From an uncultured Lachnospiraceae bacterium (GTDB lineage: Bacteria; Bacillota; Clostridia; Lachnospirales; Lachnospiraceae): a DNA stretch of 41,036 nt. The notes beneath the pieces were generated by a model that did no database searches, was not told the origin of the DNA, and saw only the letters and a program-made list of their open reading frames with translations. Shown here in pieces: positions 7,684 to 16,374 of this stretch; positions within the stretch are counted from its first letter, which is position 1, and the number at the start of each line of letters is the position of its first letter. The translations under genes and the position numbers were made by a program. The stretch covers positions 1 to 41,036 of the forward strand of contig CALWSF010000029.1 of the NCBI GenBank assembly GCA_944384125.1, in the 5' to 3' direction.

Positions 7684-9315
7684 ATGAAATATAAAAATGT
7701 AATGAGAACTGTGACAGCAGCCGTGCTTGCAGCAGGGCTGTTTATTCTGGCAGGCTGTTCAGGACACACGGAATCTTCCAAAGAGACGCAGGAATCCTGC
7801 CGGGATGAGAATTCTGTTGTGGTAGTTATGCCTCCTACATCTGAGCCGGAGTCAGGTTTTGATCCTGCTTTCGGATGGGGAGCCGGGGAACATGTACATG
7901 AGCCTCTGATTCAGAGTACACTGACAGTAACTGATGAAGATATGACAATTGGGTACGATCTGGCAAAAGAGGTACAGGTTTCTGAGGACGGGATGATATG
8001 GACGGTCGTCATACGAGATGATGCTTATTTTACGGATGGAGAACAGCTGACTGCAGATGATGTGGCTTTTACGTATAACATGCTCAGGACCAGCAGCTCT
8101 GTAAATGACTTTTCCATGCTTGAGGAAGCAGTTGCGGCGGATGATTTTACAGTAGAATTTCACATGAAACGGCCATTTTCCATCTGGCCCTATACAATGG
8201 CTATAACCGGAATCGTACCGGAGCACGCATATGGATCAGATTATGGTATCCATCCTGTTGGTTCCGGACGGTATGTGCTCCGGCAGTGGGACAAAGGACA
8301 GCAGGTTATTCTTGAGGCCAACCCGGACTATTATGGGGAGGCGCCCGGGATAAAGAAGGTTGTGATACTTTTTATGGAAGAGGATGCGGCATTTGCGGCT
8401 GTGAGAGCAGGGCAGGCGGATCTGGCCTATACGGCGGTTTCCTATGCGGATCAGATGCCGGAAGGGTATTCTCTTTTATCCTGTGAGACTGTGGACAACA
8501 GAGGCTTTAATCTTCCCTCCGTCCCGGCCCGAAAAAACGAGGAAGGGCTGACAATAGGAAATGATTTTACTGCTGATGTGCGTGTCAGAAGAGCTGTTAA
8601 TCTGGCTCTTGACCGTGAGGAAATGATCGAGAATGTCTTAAATGGATATGGAAGTCCTGCCTTCAGTGTTTGTGATAAAATGCCCTGGTATAATGAAAGT
8701 TCAGAGGTAAGCTGCGACCGGGAAGAGGCAGAACGTCTTCTTGAGGAAGCCGGATGGATTGCTGGTGCGGACGGTATACGGACAAAAAATGGAATGAAGG
8801 CTTTTCTTGAGTTTTTATATCCTGTCGGCGATTCTGTGCGTCAGGCGCTGGCGGCTGAGACTGCCCGACAGCTGAAAGAAATTGGGATTGATACGGCGAT
8901 ACGGGGGGCGGGATGGGATACCGCCTATGATGATGCGCAGTCCCAGCCTCTGATATGGGGATGGGGAGCACACACGCCGATGGAGCTTTACAATATTTAT
9001 CACACAGTGCCGGAAACGGGGCTCGCCCAGTATTCTCCCTATGCCAATGAGATGGTAGATCAGTATATGGATCAGGCTCTTGCGTCTGCAGACCTGCAGG
9101 ATTCCTATGAGTTCTGGAAAAAGGCGCAGTGGGACGGAACTGGCGGAGTGACGGAACAGGGCGATATTCCGTGGGTATGGCTGGTCAATATTGATCATCT
9201 TTACTGGGTAAGAGACGGCCTTCAGGTAGCGCCGCAGAAGCTGCATCCCCACGGCCACGGCTGGTCAATTGTCAATAATGTGGATAAGTGGGAGTGGATA
9301 AAAGAGAATGAGTAA
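7684..9315 (+). CDS. nikA: Nickel ABC transporter substrate-binding lipoprotein (family 5)
   Basis: The 543-residue protein opens with a lipoprotein signal peptide and lipobox (LILAGC, Cys at about 25), so it should be anchored outside the membrane. The rest matches the solute-binding family 5 (NikA/OppA/DppA): GWGAGEHVHEPLI near the N-terminus, DGEQLTADDVAFTYNML, and RRAVNLALDREEMI. This family binds peptides, nickel chelates or free nickel. Assignment to nickel rests on resemblance of the N-terminal region to clostridial NikA-type proteins and on the downstream larBCE genes, which need nickel. His residues in GEHVHE and near the C-terminus (KLHPHGHGWS) are candidate ligands. It overlaps nikB by 8 bp. 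Confidence 0.83.
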   Translation: MKYKNVMRTVTAAVLAAGLFILAGCSGHTESSKETQESCRDENSVVVVMPPTSEPESGFDPAFGWGAGEHVHEPLIQSTLTVTDEDMTIGYDLAKEVQVSEDGMIWTVVIRDDAYFTDGEQLTADDVAFTYNMLRTSSSVNDFSMLEEAVAADDFTVEFHMKRPFSIWPYTMAITGIVPEHAYGSDYGIHPVGSGRYVLRQWDKGQQVILEANPDYYGEAPGIKKVVILFMEEDAAFAAVRAGQADLAYTAVSYADQMPEGYSLLSCETVDNRGFNLPSVPARKNEEGLTIGNDFTADVRVRRAVNLALDREEMIENVLNGYGSPAFSVCDKMPWYNESSEVSCDREEAERLLEEAGWIAGADGIRTKNGMKAFLEFLYPVGDSVRQALAAETARQLKEIGIDTAIRGAGWDTAYDDAQSQPLIWGWGAHTPMELYNIYHTVPETGLAQYSPYANEMVDQYMDQALASADLQDSYEFWKKAQWDGTGGVTEQGDIPWVWLVNIDHLYWVRDGLQVAPQKLHPHGHGWSIVNNVDKWEWIKENE

Positions 9316-10348
9316 GGGGACCGCAGAAAAGCTTATATTTCATTTCGTGCGAATGCTCATACTGATTTTTTGTGTATGCGCGGCAGCATTTTTTCTCGTC
9401 TGTGCATCGCCTCTTGACCCTCTTCAGACGAATGTGGGACAGGCAGCTCTGGGGACATTGTCACGGGAACAGATTGAGGCGCTGGAGAAATACTGGGGAG
9501 TTGGGGTGCCGGCATGGGAGCGCTTCCTCTCATGGTTTACGGGAATTCTGCACGGAGATATGGGAATCTCACTGCTTTACAGGAGACCTGTTATGGAAAT
9601 AATCGCAAAAAAGGCGGCTTCTTCCGCCTGGCTTATGCTGACAGCCTGGATTTTTTCCGGCTTTCTGGGAGCGGGACTGGGAATTCTGGCAGGAGTAAAG
9701 CGGGGGAAATGGCAGGATAAGGCTGTCACGACATACTGCATGATTATTGCAGGAACGCCTGCTTTCTGGCTTGCCCTCGTTCTGCTTCTGATTTTTGCGG
9801 TATGGTTTCCGCTTTTTCCTGTCGGATTCAGTGTGCCGGTAGGAATGGAGGCGGCTGATGTGACGCTGGCGGATCGGATTAAACATGCAGTACTTCCTGC
9901 AGTGGCTCTGGGTATGACGGGAATATCGTCCATTGCCATGCACACGAGAAGTAAGATGATAGAGATCATGGAGAGCGATTATGTGCTGTATGCCAGGGCG
10001 CAGGGAGAAAAAGGCTGGTCGCTTGTACGGCGCCATGGACTGCGCAATATTCTCCTTCCGGTAATTACGCTGCAGTTTGGCTCGATCAGTGAAATATTCG
10101 GGGGATCGGTTCTGGTGGAACAGGTGTTTTCTTATCCGGGGCTGGGTCAGGCGGCTGTCACTGCCGGGCTGGGAAGCGATATCCCCCTTCTTCTGGGGAT
10201 CACACTGATCAGTGCGTCCATCGTATTTCTGGGGAATTTTCTGGCAGATGTGCTTTACTGTGTGGCGGATCCGCGCATTCGGGCAGGAAAAACGCATGGT
10301 ATAAGTATCGGAGCAGAAGGAAAAGACAGCGGGAGGAGTACACGATGA
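9308..10348 (+). CDS. nikB: Nickel ABC transporter permease NikB
   Basis: The 346-residue integral membrane protein has the N-terminal segment and conserved IEALEKYWGV / HGDMGISLLYRRPV region of the DppB/NikB group, then a MetI-type permease domain with several membrane helices and the EAA loop (YARAQGEKGWSLVRRHGLRN) that docks onto the ATPase. Its ATG lies inside the end of nikA (8-bp overlap) and its stop overlaps the nikC start (ATGA), so translation is probably coupled. It pairs with NikC to form the channel. Metal specificity is inferred from context. Confidence 0.88.
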   Translation: MSKGTAEKLIFHFVRMLILIFCVCAAAFFLVCASPLDPLQTNVGQAALGTLSREQIEALEKYWGVGVPAWERFLSWFTGILHGDMGISLLYRRPVMEIIAKKAASSAWLMLTAWIFSGFLGAGLGILAGVKRGKWQDKAVTTYCMIIAGTPAFWLALVLLLIFAVWFPLFPVGFSVPVGMEAADVTLADRIKHAVLPAVALGMTGISSIAMHTRSKMIEIMESDYVLYARAQGEKGWSLVRRHGLRNILLPVITLQFGSISEIFGGSVLVEQVFSYPGLGQAAVTAGLGSDIPLLLGITLISASIVFLGNFLADVLYCVADPRIRAGKTHGISIGAEGKDSGRSTR

Positions 10349-11154
10349 GAAGACGGATTCTGATTCTGGCGGGGGTATCTCTTACTCTTCTGATTCTGAC
10401 TGCGGTACTGGGATTTTTGTGGATGGAAGAGGCAGAGGCCATAAATTTTGCAGAAAAAAATCTGGCACCCTGTCCGGAGCACATTTTCGGAACTGACTGG
10501 ATGGGCAGAGATATGTTTAAAAGAACTGTGGCGGGCCTGTCAATGAGTATTCGTCTGGGGGTTCTGACTGCGGCGGTAAGTTCTGTTATAGCTCTTGTTA
10601 TGGCGGCTGCCGCCAGCCTGTTTGGAACTGCGGTAGATCGTCTGGTATCGGGGCTTACGGATCTCGTTATGGGTATTCCTCATATTCTTCTGCTGATTTT
10701 GATTTCCTGTGCGGCGGGAAAGGGATTCTGGGGAGTAACCGTCGGAATTTCTGTCACGCACTGGCCATCCCTGGCACGTCTTCTGCGGGCCGAAATGATG
10801 CGGATCCGGGAGAGCCCATATGTTAAAATATCTGAAAAACTGGGTATGAGTCCGTTGAAAATTGCCCGGGAACATATGATAATACAGGTATTCCCCCAGT
10901 TTGTGACGGGTCTTGTGCTTATGTTTCCTCATGCAATTCTGCACGAGGCAAGCATTACATTTCTTGGTTTTGGACTGTCCCCGGAAAAACCTGCTGTGGG
11001 AGTTATTCTTTCAGAGAGCATGAGTTATCTGATAACAGGAAAATGGTGGCTTGCTTTTTTTCCGGGGGCTGCGCTTGTAGTGTGCGTACTCCTGTTTCAG
11101 GGACTCGGTCAGGGAATAAACCGTCTTCTTGATCCGGCGGGGGCACATGAATAA
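10345..11154 (+). CDS. nikC: Nickel ABC transporter permease NikC
   Basis: The 269-residue membrane protein matches the DppC/NikC group: one N-terminal membrane helix, the family motif HIFGTDWMGRDMFKRTVAG, then a MetI-type domain with an EAA loop (SEKLGMSPLKIAREHMI). The conserved C-terminal segment EASITFLGFGLSPEKPAVG is typical of this family. It is the second channel subunit next to NikB. The 4-bp ATGA overlap with nikB and 12-bp gap to nikD place it in the same operon. Confidence 0.88.
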   Translation: MRRRILILAGVSLTLLILTAVLGFLWMEEAEAINFAEKNLAPCPEHIFGTDWMGRDMFKRTVAGLSMSIRLGVLTAAVSSVIALVMAAAASLFGTAVDRLVSGLTDLVMGIPHILLLILISCAAGKGFWGVTVGISVTHWPSLARLLRAEMMRIRESPYVKISEKLGMSPLKIAREHMIIQVFPQFVTGLVLMFPHAILHEASITFLGFGLSPEKPAVGVILSESMSYLITGKWWLAFFPGAALVVCVLLFQGLGQGINRLLDPAGAHE

Positions 11155-11166
11155 GGTAAGAGGTTT

Positions 11167-11964
11167 ATGAATAATACGGTTTTGGAGATACAGGATTTGA
11201 ATATTCAGTTTACACAGTATGAGCGGGGGCTGCGCCGCCGGGAACTGCATCCGGTGCGGGGACTTTCCTGCATTGTGCGCGAGGGAGAGATGGCAGCGGT
11301 TGTGGGGGCAAGCGGTTCGGGCAAAAGCCTTCTTGCTCATGCTGTTATGGGAACACTTCCTTATAATTGTAAAATATCCGGACGGATTTTATATCGGGGA
11401 GAGATTCTTGGTCCGGAGCGTCTGGCGAGGCTGCGGGGAAAGGAGATTGCTCTGATTCCCCAGGGAGTTTCCTGTCTGGATCCTCTGATGCGGGTGGGAA
11501 GTCAGATAAGGAAGGGAAGAAAAGATCCGGCTTCCCGGGAAAAATGCAGGATTCTCCTGGAACGGTATGGGCTTGGAGCTGAGACAGAACGCCTTTATCC
11601 CTTTGAACTTTCCGGGGGAATGGCGCGGCGGGTTCTGATTGCTGCAGCTCTCATGGGAGAACCGCGGCTGATTCTGGCGGATGAGCCGACGCCTGGTCTG
11701 GAATCTTCAACTGCCCGGCGGGTAATGGGACATTTTCGTGAGATGGCGTCAGACGGTGCGGCCGTTTTAGTGATAACACATGATCTTAATCTTGCGCTTC
11801 AGACGGCTGACAGGCTTCTGGTATTTTATGACGGAGGAATAATTGAAGATCTGAGATCGGAGGAATTTCTCTCAGAAAACAGCCGGAAGCAGGCTTATAC
11901 GGAAGCCTTGTATCAGGCGATGCCGGAAAATGGTTTTCATGTGTGGGAGGAGGGACACCTGTGA
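11167..11964 (+). CDS. nikD: Nickel ABC transporter ATPase NikD
   Basis: The 265-residue ABC ATPase has Walker A VGASGSGKS, a Q-loop in LIPQGVSCLDPLM, the signature motif LSGGMARRVLIA, Walker B LILADEPTPGL and the switch His in VITHDLNLAL. The N-terminal VLEIQDLNIQF and the ordering nikD-nikE match the two-ATPase Opp/Nik transporters. It should form a heterodimer with NikE on the cytoplasmic face of NikBC. An AAGAGG ribosome-binding site precedes the ATG; the stop overlaps the nikE GTG start. Confidence 0.88.
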   Translation: MNNTVLEIQDLNIQFTQYERGLRRRELHPVRGLSCIVREGEMAAVVGASGSGKSLLAHAVMGTLPYNCKISGRILYRGEILGPERLARLRGKEIALIPQGVSCLDPLMRVGSQIRKGRKDPASREKCRILLERYGLGAETERLYPFELSGGMARRVLIAAALMGEPRLILADEPTPGLESSTARRVMGHFREMASDGAAVLVITHDLNLALQTADRLLVFYDGGIIEDLRSEEFLSENSRKQAYTEALYQAMPENGFHVWEEGHL

Positions 11965-12647
11965 AACTGGAGGCAAAGAATATTTCTTTCAGCTATGGGA
12001 TGGCAGGCCGGGAGATTCTGAAAAATGTATCGCTCTCTGTTGATGACGGGGAGAGAGTGGGGCTGAAAGCGAGGAGCGGCTTTGGAAAAACGACATTATG
12101 CCGTATTCTCTCCGGGTATGAGACGGCAAATAGGGGAGAGGTGCTTCTGGATAAAAAACCGCTTTCGTCCTTTCAAGGCTGCCTTCCTGTTCAGATGATA
12201 GGACAGCATCCGGAGCAGTGGATTAATCCCCGATGGAAAGTAAAAAAGGCTTTGAAGGAAGGGGGGCTTAAGGATCCGGATTTACTGAGTCATCTGGGGA
12301 TCCGGGAGGAATGGATGGAGCGGTATCCTTCTGAGCTTTCAGGAGGAGAACTTCAGCGCATATGTATTGCCAGAGTTCTGGGGGACAGGACAAAGATCCT
12401 TCTGGCTGATGAGATAACAGCAATGCTTGATATGGTAACGCAGAGTCTGATCTGGCATGTACTTCTGGATGCGGCGGAAAAAAGGAAAATAGGAATGCTG
12501 ATTGTGAGCCATTCTGATACTCTGCTTGACAAGATATGCACAAGGATTGTAGATTTGGAGAAGGAAAACAAAGATAAGACAGAATGCCTGCCCGAAAAAA
12601 ATGAAAAGCGGGACAGGGCCGGGATGGGAGGCAGCGTATGGATGTAA
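11961..12647 (+). CDS. nikE: Nickel ABC transporter ATPase NikE
   Basis: This 228-residue ABC ATPase has Walker A ARSGFGKTT, signature LSGGELQRICIAR, Walker B ILLADEITAMLD and switch His in VSHSDTLL. It is somewhat short for NikE, lacking most of the C-terminal oligopeptide/nickel extension. I chose the GTG at 11961 (overlapping the nikD TGA) because GGAGGAGGG lies 6-7 nt upstream; a GTG at 11943 would add six residues but has no ribosome-binding site of its own. It overlaps larB by 10 bp, which ties the importer to the cofactor genes. Confidence 0.86.
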   Translation: MKLEAKNISFSYGMAGREILKNVSLSVDDGERVGLKARSGFGKTTLCRILSGYETANRGEVLLDKKPLSSFQGCLPVQMIGQHPEQWINPRWKVKKALKEGGLKDPDLLSHLGIREEWMERYPSELSGGELQRICIARVLGDRTKILLADEITAMLDMVTQSLIWHVLLDAAEKRKIGMLIVSHSDTLLDKICTRIVDLEKENKDKTECLPEKNEKRDRAGMGGSVWM

Positions 12648-13384
12648 AAGGAATACTGGAAAAAGTCAGGGAAGGAAAAATGTCCGTTGAGGAAGCACAG
12701 AAAAAATTTGAAAATCTTCCCTATGAAGATCTGGGATATGCAAAGCTGGATCTGCATCGCTCTCTCCGGTCAGGATTTCCGGAGACCGTATTCTGTGAGG
12801 GGAAACCGGATGAGTATCTGGCAAAAATATTTGAAACGCTCTACCGTGAAAATGGAGAGGTCCTGGGGACAAGGGCCAGCGAAAGACAGTATCAGCTTGT
12901 GAGGGCGCTGGTTCCGGATATCACGTATGATCCTGTTTCACGTCTTTTGCGGGCCGAAAAAATTCAGAAGGAGAAAACAGGGCTGATTGCAGTATGTACA
13001 GGCGGGACGGCCGATATTCCTGTGGCGGAGGAGGCCGCTCAGACAGCGGAATTTTTCAGATGCAGGGTGGAACGTTATTATGACGTGGGAGTGGCGGGAA
13101 TACATCGCCTGTTATCTAAAAGAGAGAACATCAGGAGGGCTAACTGTGTAATTGCAGTGGCGGGAATGGAAGGAGCACTGGGAACAGCTGTTGCAGGGCT
13201 GGTTGAAAATCCTGTTATTGCGGTTCCCACATCTGTCGGATACGGAGCAAGTTTTCACGGCTTATCAGCGCTTCTTACTATGATAAATTCATGTGCCAAT
13301 GGAATATCTGTAGTAAATATTGACAATGGATACGGAGCTGCATATCTTGCCGCTCAGATTAACCGCCTGGCGGAAAAACACTGA
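12638..13384 (+). CDS. larB: LarB, pyridinium-3,5-biscarboxylic acid mononucleotide synthase
   Basis: LarB carboxylates nicotinic acid adenine dinucleotide and releases AMP, the first step to the nickel-pincer nucleotide. The 248-residue length matches Lactobacillus plantarum LarB (about 246). The C-terminal half has the PurE-like fold with GGTADIPVAEEAA, AGMEGALGTAVAGL and PTSVGYGASFHGLSALL, followed by NSCANG and VVNIDNGYGAA. Cys219 in NSCANG is at the place expected for the Cys that attacks the substrate in characterised LarB. The ATG lies within the end of nikE (10-bp overlap), with GGGAGGC upstream, so nickel uptake and cofactor synthesis are translated from one mRNA. Confidence 0.94.
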   Translation: MDVKGILEKVREGKMSVEEAQKKFENLPYEDLGYAKLDLHRSLRSGFPETVFCEGKPDEYLAKIFETLYRENGEVLGTRASERQYQLVRALVPDITYDPVSRLLRAEKIQKEKTGLIAVCTGGTADIPVAEEAAQTAEFFRCRVERYYDVGVAGIHRLLSKRENIRRANCVIAVAGMEGALGTAVAGLVENPVIAVPTSVGYGASFHGLSALLTMINSCANGISVVNIDNGYGAAYLAAQINRLAEKH

Positions 13385-13412
13385 TTATCCGGGGCGGAAG
13401 AAGGGAGAAAAA

Positions 13413-14753
13413 ATGGGAGAAAAAATTTTATATCTGGAATGTTATTCTGGAATCAGCGGGGATATGACTGTGGGAGCGCTTCTGGATCTGGGAGCGAGCC
13501 GCGAGCATCTGGAAAGAGCGATAAAAAGTCTGGGAATTGACGGGTACAGACTGTCCTTCGGGAGGAAAAAGAAATGCGGCATAGATGCATATGATTTTGA
13601 TGTTGTTCTGACAGATACGCATCATGAAGTACATGCCCACGGGGAGCACGTTCATGAGGAGCACGTTCACAAGGAGCACGTTCACGAGGAGCATGTTCAC
13701 GGAGAACACGTTCATGAAGGGCATGTTCACGGGGAACATGAACACTGCCATCCTCACATTCATCGGAATATTCGGGATATATTTGCCCTCATAGATCGGC
13801 TGGATGAGAAGGAAGAGGTCAGAAGAATGGCCCGGAAAATTTTTACAATTGTGGCGGAGGCAGAATCAAAGGCTCACGGAATTCCGGTAGAAGAAGTGCA
13901 TTTTCATGAGGTCGGAGCGGTAGATTCCATTATTGATATTATCGGTGTGGCTGTCTGCCTTTCTGATCTGGGCATTGACAGGGTGGCAGTTTCTCCTCTG
14001 GCGGAAGGAACGGGATATGTCCGCTGCCAGCACGGCGTAATGCCGGTTCCTGTTCCCGCTACGGCCAATATTGCGGCTGCCCATGGCCTTGAGCTGAAGA
14101 TAACAGATAATGACGGTGAAATGGTAACGCCCACAGGGGCGGCGATAGCGGCTGCACTCCGAACGGAGAAAAAGCTTCCCGAAAACTGCAGGATTGAGAA
14201 AATCGGAACAGGTGCGGGAAATAAGGATTTTAAAAATGCCAATATTCTGAGGGCGATGATCGTATCTGCCAAAGAGGATGTCCGGGAAGAAAAAAATATG
14301 TGGGTTCTGGAAGCCAATATTGATGACTCGCCAGGAGAGGCTCTGGGGCTTGCCATGGAGATCCTCATGGAGCGGGGGGCGAAAGATGTCTGGTACACGC
14401 CGGCGTATATGAAGAAAAACAGGCCGGCTTATGTGCTTCATGTCCTCTGCCGGGAGGAAGAGAGGGAAACGCTGGAAAAAACGGTTTTTGAAGCGACAAC
14501 AACTATCGGAATCCGCCGGTATCAGGTTAGCAGGACAGTGCTGCCGCGCCGGATATACAGTGTAGACACCCGTTATGGGAAGGCGGATGTAAAATGCTGC
14601 CGTCTGGGAGATGAAATCCGGTGCTATCCGGAGTTTGAGAGTGTGAGGGCGGTATGCAGCGAAAACGGGATTGGTTTTTTTGATGCCTATCAGGCAATCT
14701 GCGAGGGCGCACAGATAAGCCGGGGTAAGGAAACTGCCGGAGAGGAAAAATAG
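13413..14753 (+). CDS. larC: LarC, nickel insertion enzyme with His-rich insert
   Basis: LarC is the CTP-dependent cyclometallase that inserts nickel into the dithiolated pincer nucleotide. The 446-residue protein has the N-terminal signature ECYSGISGDMTVGALLDL and the C-terminal EANIDDSPGEALGLAM and ATTTIGIRR regions. In L. plantarum the enzyme is encoded by larC1 and larC2 joined by a programmed frameshift; here it is one uninterrupted frame. Residues 70-117 form a striking His-rich insert of seven five-residue repeats of the GEHVH type with 21 His in all, a probable nickel-holding segment. The ATG at 13413 follows AAGGGAGAAAA; 28 bp separate it from larB and 3 bp from larE. Confidence 0.94.
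   Translation: MGEKILYLECYSGISGDMTVGALLDLGASREHLERAIKSLGIDGYRLSFGRKKKCGIDAYDFDVVLTDTHHEVHAHGEHVHEEHVHKEHVHEEHVHGEHVHEGHVHGEHEHCHPHIHRNIRDIFALIDRLDEKEEVRRMARKIFTIVAEAESKAHGIPVEEVHFHEVGAVDSIIDIIGVAVCLSDLGIDRVAVSPLAEGTGYVRCQHGVMPVPVPATANIAAAHGLELKITDNDGEMVTPTGAAIAAALRTEKKLPENCRIEKIGTGAGNKDFKNANILRAMIVSAKEDVREEKNMWVLEANIDDSPGEALGLAMEILMERGAKDVWYTPAYMKKNRPAYVLHVLCREEERETLEKTVFEATTTIGIRRYQVSRTVLPRRIYSVDTRYGKADVKCCRLGDEIRCYPEFESVRAVCSENGIGFFDAYQAICEGAQISRGKETAGEEK
13641..13745 (+). repeat. Seven tandem 15-bp repeats encoding the LarC His-rich insert
   Basis: Seven in-frame 15-bp units encode GEHVH, EEHVH, KEHVH, EEHVH, GEHVH, EGHVH and GEHEH. Codons differ between units at third positions (CAC/CAT, GAG/GAA), so the array is not freshly duplicated. 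Copy number is likely to vary between strains because it can change by slippage without breaking the frame. Confidence 0.93.
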
Positions 14754-14756
14754 AAC

Positions 14757-15617
14757 ATGAGAGAATTTGACGGGAAACTTAAGCTTCTTGAAGAGTGGAT
14801 GGACAGCAGGATGACGGGGGATGTGTGCGTTGCATTTTCCGGGGGTGTGGACAGCAGTCTGATTCTGAAAATGGCATGTTTATGTGCCGGGAAGAGGGGA
14901 GTATCTGTCCATGCGGTAACATTTGATACAATGCTTCATCCTGCCTGTGATCTTCAAACGGCAAAAAAAGTTGCGCACGAGCTGGGGGCCCGGCATGAGA
15001 TTATTGAGATAGATGAACTTAAGATACCCGGACTTAAGAACAATCCTCCGGATCGGTGCTATCTCTGTAAAAAGCATCTGTTTTCGGTTCTGCTGGAGTA
15101 TGCGGGGGAAAAAGGAATAAAACATGTGCTGGATGGAACAAATGAGGATGATCTTCATGTGTACCGGCCGGGGCTTCGCGCGCTCCGTGAGCTTGGAATC
15201 GAAAGCCCTCTGGCTGCCTGCCATATCAGCAAGAAAGAAACCAGAGAAATGGCGGATTTTCTGGGAATTTCTGTGGCATCGAGACCTTCCGCACCCTGCA
15301 TGGCTACCCGTATTCCATACGGGCAGGAGCTTAATCATACAGTTCTTAAACAAATTGAAGAGGGAGAAGACTTTCTGCGGACAGTGTTTTCAGGGAATGT
15401 ACGTCTGCGCCTTCATGGACAGACAGCGAGAATTGAGCTGGATTCTTCTCAGATGGGACGGGCTCTGGAACAGAGAAAACCGTTGTGCAGCCGCCTCCGG
15501 AAGCTGGGATTTTCATATATTACACTGGATTTGGAAGGATTTCGTTCCGGCAGCATGGATGAAATACTGCCGGAACGACAGAGCAGTGAGCCCGGCAGAG
15601 AGTGTGATATACAGTAA
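14757..15617 (+). CDS. larE: LarE, sulfur-inserting enzyme of NPN biosynthesis
   Basis: LarE adenylates the biscarboxylated nucleotide and adds sulfur, twice, to make the dithiolated intermediate. The 286-residue protein has the PP-loop ATP-pyrophosphatase motif FSGGVDSS, the LarE hallmark NPPDRCYLCKKHLF and SAPCMATRIPYG. Cys181 in the last motif corresponds to the sacrificial Cys176 of L. plantarum LarE. Together with Cys101 and Cys104 (CYLC) it gives the three-Cys set reported for [4Fe-4S]-dependent LarE enzymes such as that of Thermotoga maritima, so this copy may use a cluster rather than sacrifice its own sulfur. It starts 3 bp after larC and ends the operon; an 11-bp inverted repeat (15543-15577) lies within its 3' end but has no T-tract. 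Confidence 0.93.
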   Translation: MREFDGKLKLLEEWMDSRMTGDVCVAFSGGVDSSLILKMACLCAGKRGVSVHAVTFDTMLHPACDLQTAKKVAHELGARHEIIEIDELKIPGLKNNPPDRCYLCKKHLFSVLLEYAGEKGIKHVLDGTNEDDLHVYRPGLRALRELGIESPLAACHISKKETREMADFLGISVASRPSAPCMATRIPYGQELNHTVLKQIEEGEDFLRTVFSGNVRLRLHGQTARIELDSSQMGRALEQRKPLCSRLRKLGFSYITLDLEGFRSGSMDEILPERQSSEPGRECDIQ

Positions 15618-15665
15618 TTGAATGACTGTTTTTATAACATCGGTTTAAAAGCGTAAAACGTGTCA

Positions 15666-16316
15666 TTATGCGACAAATGCGTACATCATAATATAATGGC
15701 AGACACTTCCTCCCATCACAAACAGGTGGAAAATTTCGTGGGAACCGAAATTTTTATGTCTGGAATTAAAGAGAGGGAGCTTAAGGGCATAAATAATGCC
15801 CCCGGCTGTGTATATGATTCCGCCTGCGAGAAGCCAGCTGAATGCAGCTTTGGGAAGCGCCAGGATAATCTGGCGCAGCGCCAGGATGCAGATCCATCCC
15901 ATGGCGATGTAGATAAGGGACGAAAACCATTTCGGACAGCTGATCCAGAGTGCATTGATGGTAATGCCTGCCAGTGCAATGGCCCATACCAGAGCCAGAA
16001 GTGTGTAGCCGGATCGGTTGCCAAGAACAATCAGGCATACGGGGGTGTAGGTTCCGGCTATCAGGATATAAATCATCATGTGATCCAGCTTGCGCAGAAT
16101 TTTATTTACCTTTTCAGAAATATCCAGAGTGTGATAAACCGTGCTTGCCGCATAGAGCAGTATCATGCTCACAATGAAGATCATGAGAGAGGCAAGATGT
16201 ATGTGGTCGGGTTCTCCTGCAGCTTTATAAAGAAGCGGGACGGCGGCCAGAGCCGCACATATCATGGCAATAAAATGGGTAAGTGCACTGCCGGGATCTT
16301 TTATTTTGATTTTCAT
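15666..16316 (-). CDS. Hemolysin III family (PAQR-like) membrane protein
   Basis: The 216-residue protein has about seven membrane helices and the hemolysin III/PAQR motifs: AASTVYHTLD, KLDHMMIYILIAGTYTPV and the C-terminal HEIFHLFVMGGSVCHY, whose Ser, Asp and His residues form the presumed zinc site. Despite the name, most bacterial members are not shown to be toxins; ceramidase-like or membrane-stress roles have been suggested. The ATG at 16316 follows a strong GAGGAGG; a TTG two codons upstream is less likely. It converges on larE, 48 bp apart, with its own promoter and a palindromic site upstream. Confidence 0.88.
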   Translation of the reverse strand: MKIKIKDPGSALTHFIAMICAALAAVPLLYKAAGEPDHIHLASLMIFIVSMILLYAASTVYHTLDISEKVNKILRKLDHMMIYILIAGTYTPVCLIVLGNRSGYTLLALVWAIALAGITINALWISCPKWFSSLIYIAMGWICILALRQIILALPKAAFSWLLAGGIIYTAGGIIYALKLPLFNSRHKNFGSHEIFHLFVMGGSVCHYIMMYAFVA

Positions 16317-16374
16317 AAACAAACCTCCTCTTATAAAAATTATTTTAACAATGATAAAGTTTTAGAAAAAGGAG

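Noticed and set aside
13641-13745. CRISPR-like or satellite repeat
   Set aside because: The repeats are contiguous with no spacers, are in frame with LarC and encode a coherent His-rich segment.
13413-14753. Programmed frameshift in larC as in L. plantarum
   Set aside because: The frame is continuous from the N-terminal to the C-terminal LarC motifs, so no frameshift is required here.
15543-15577. Terminator of the nik-lar operon
   Set aside because: The 11-bp inverted repeat lies inside the larE coding region and has no following T-tract.
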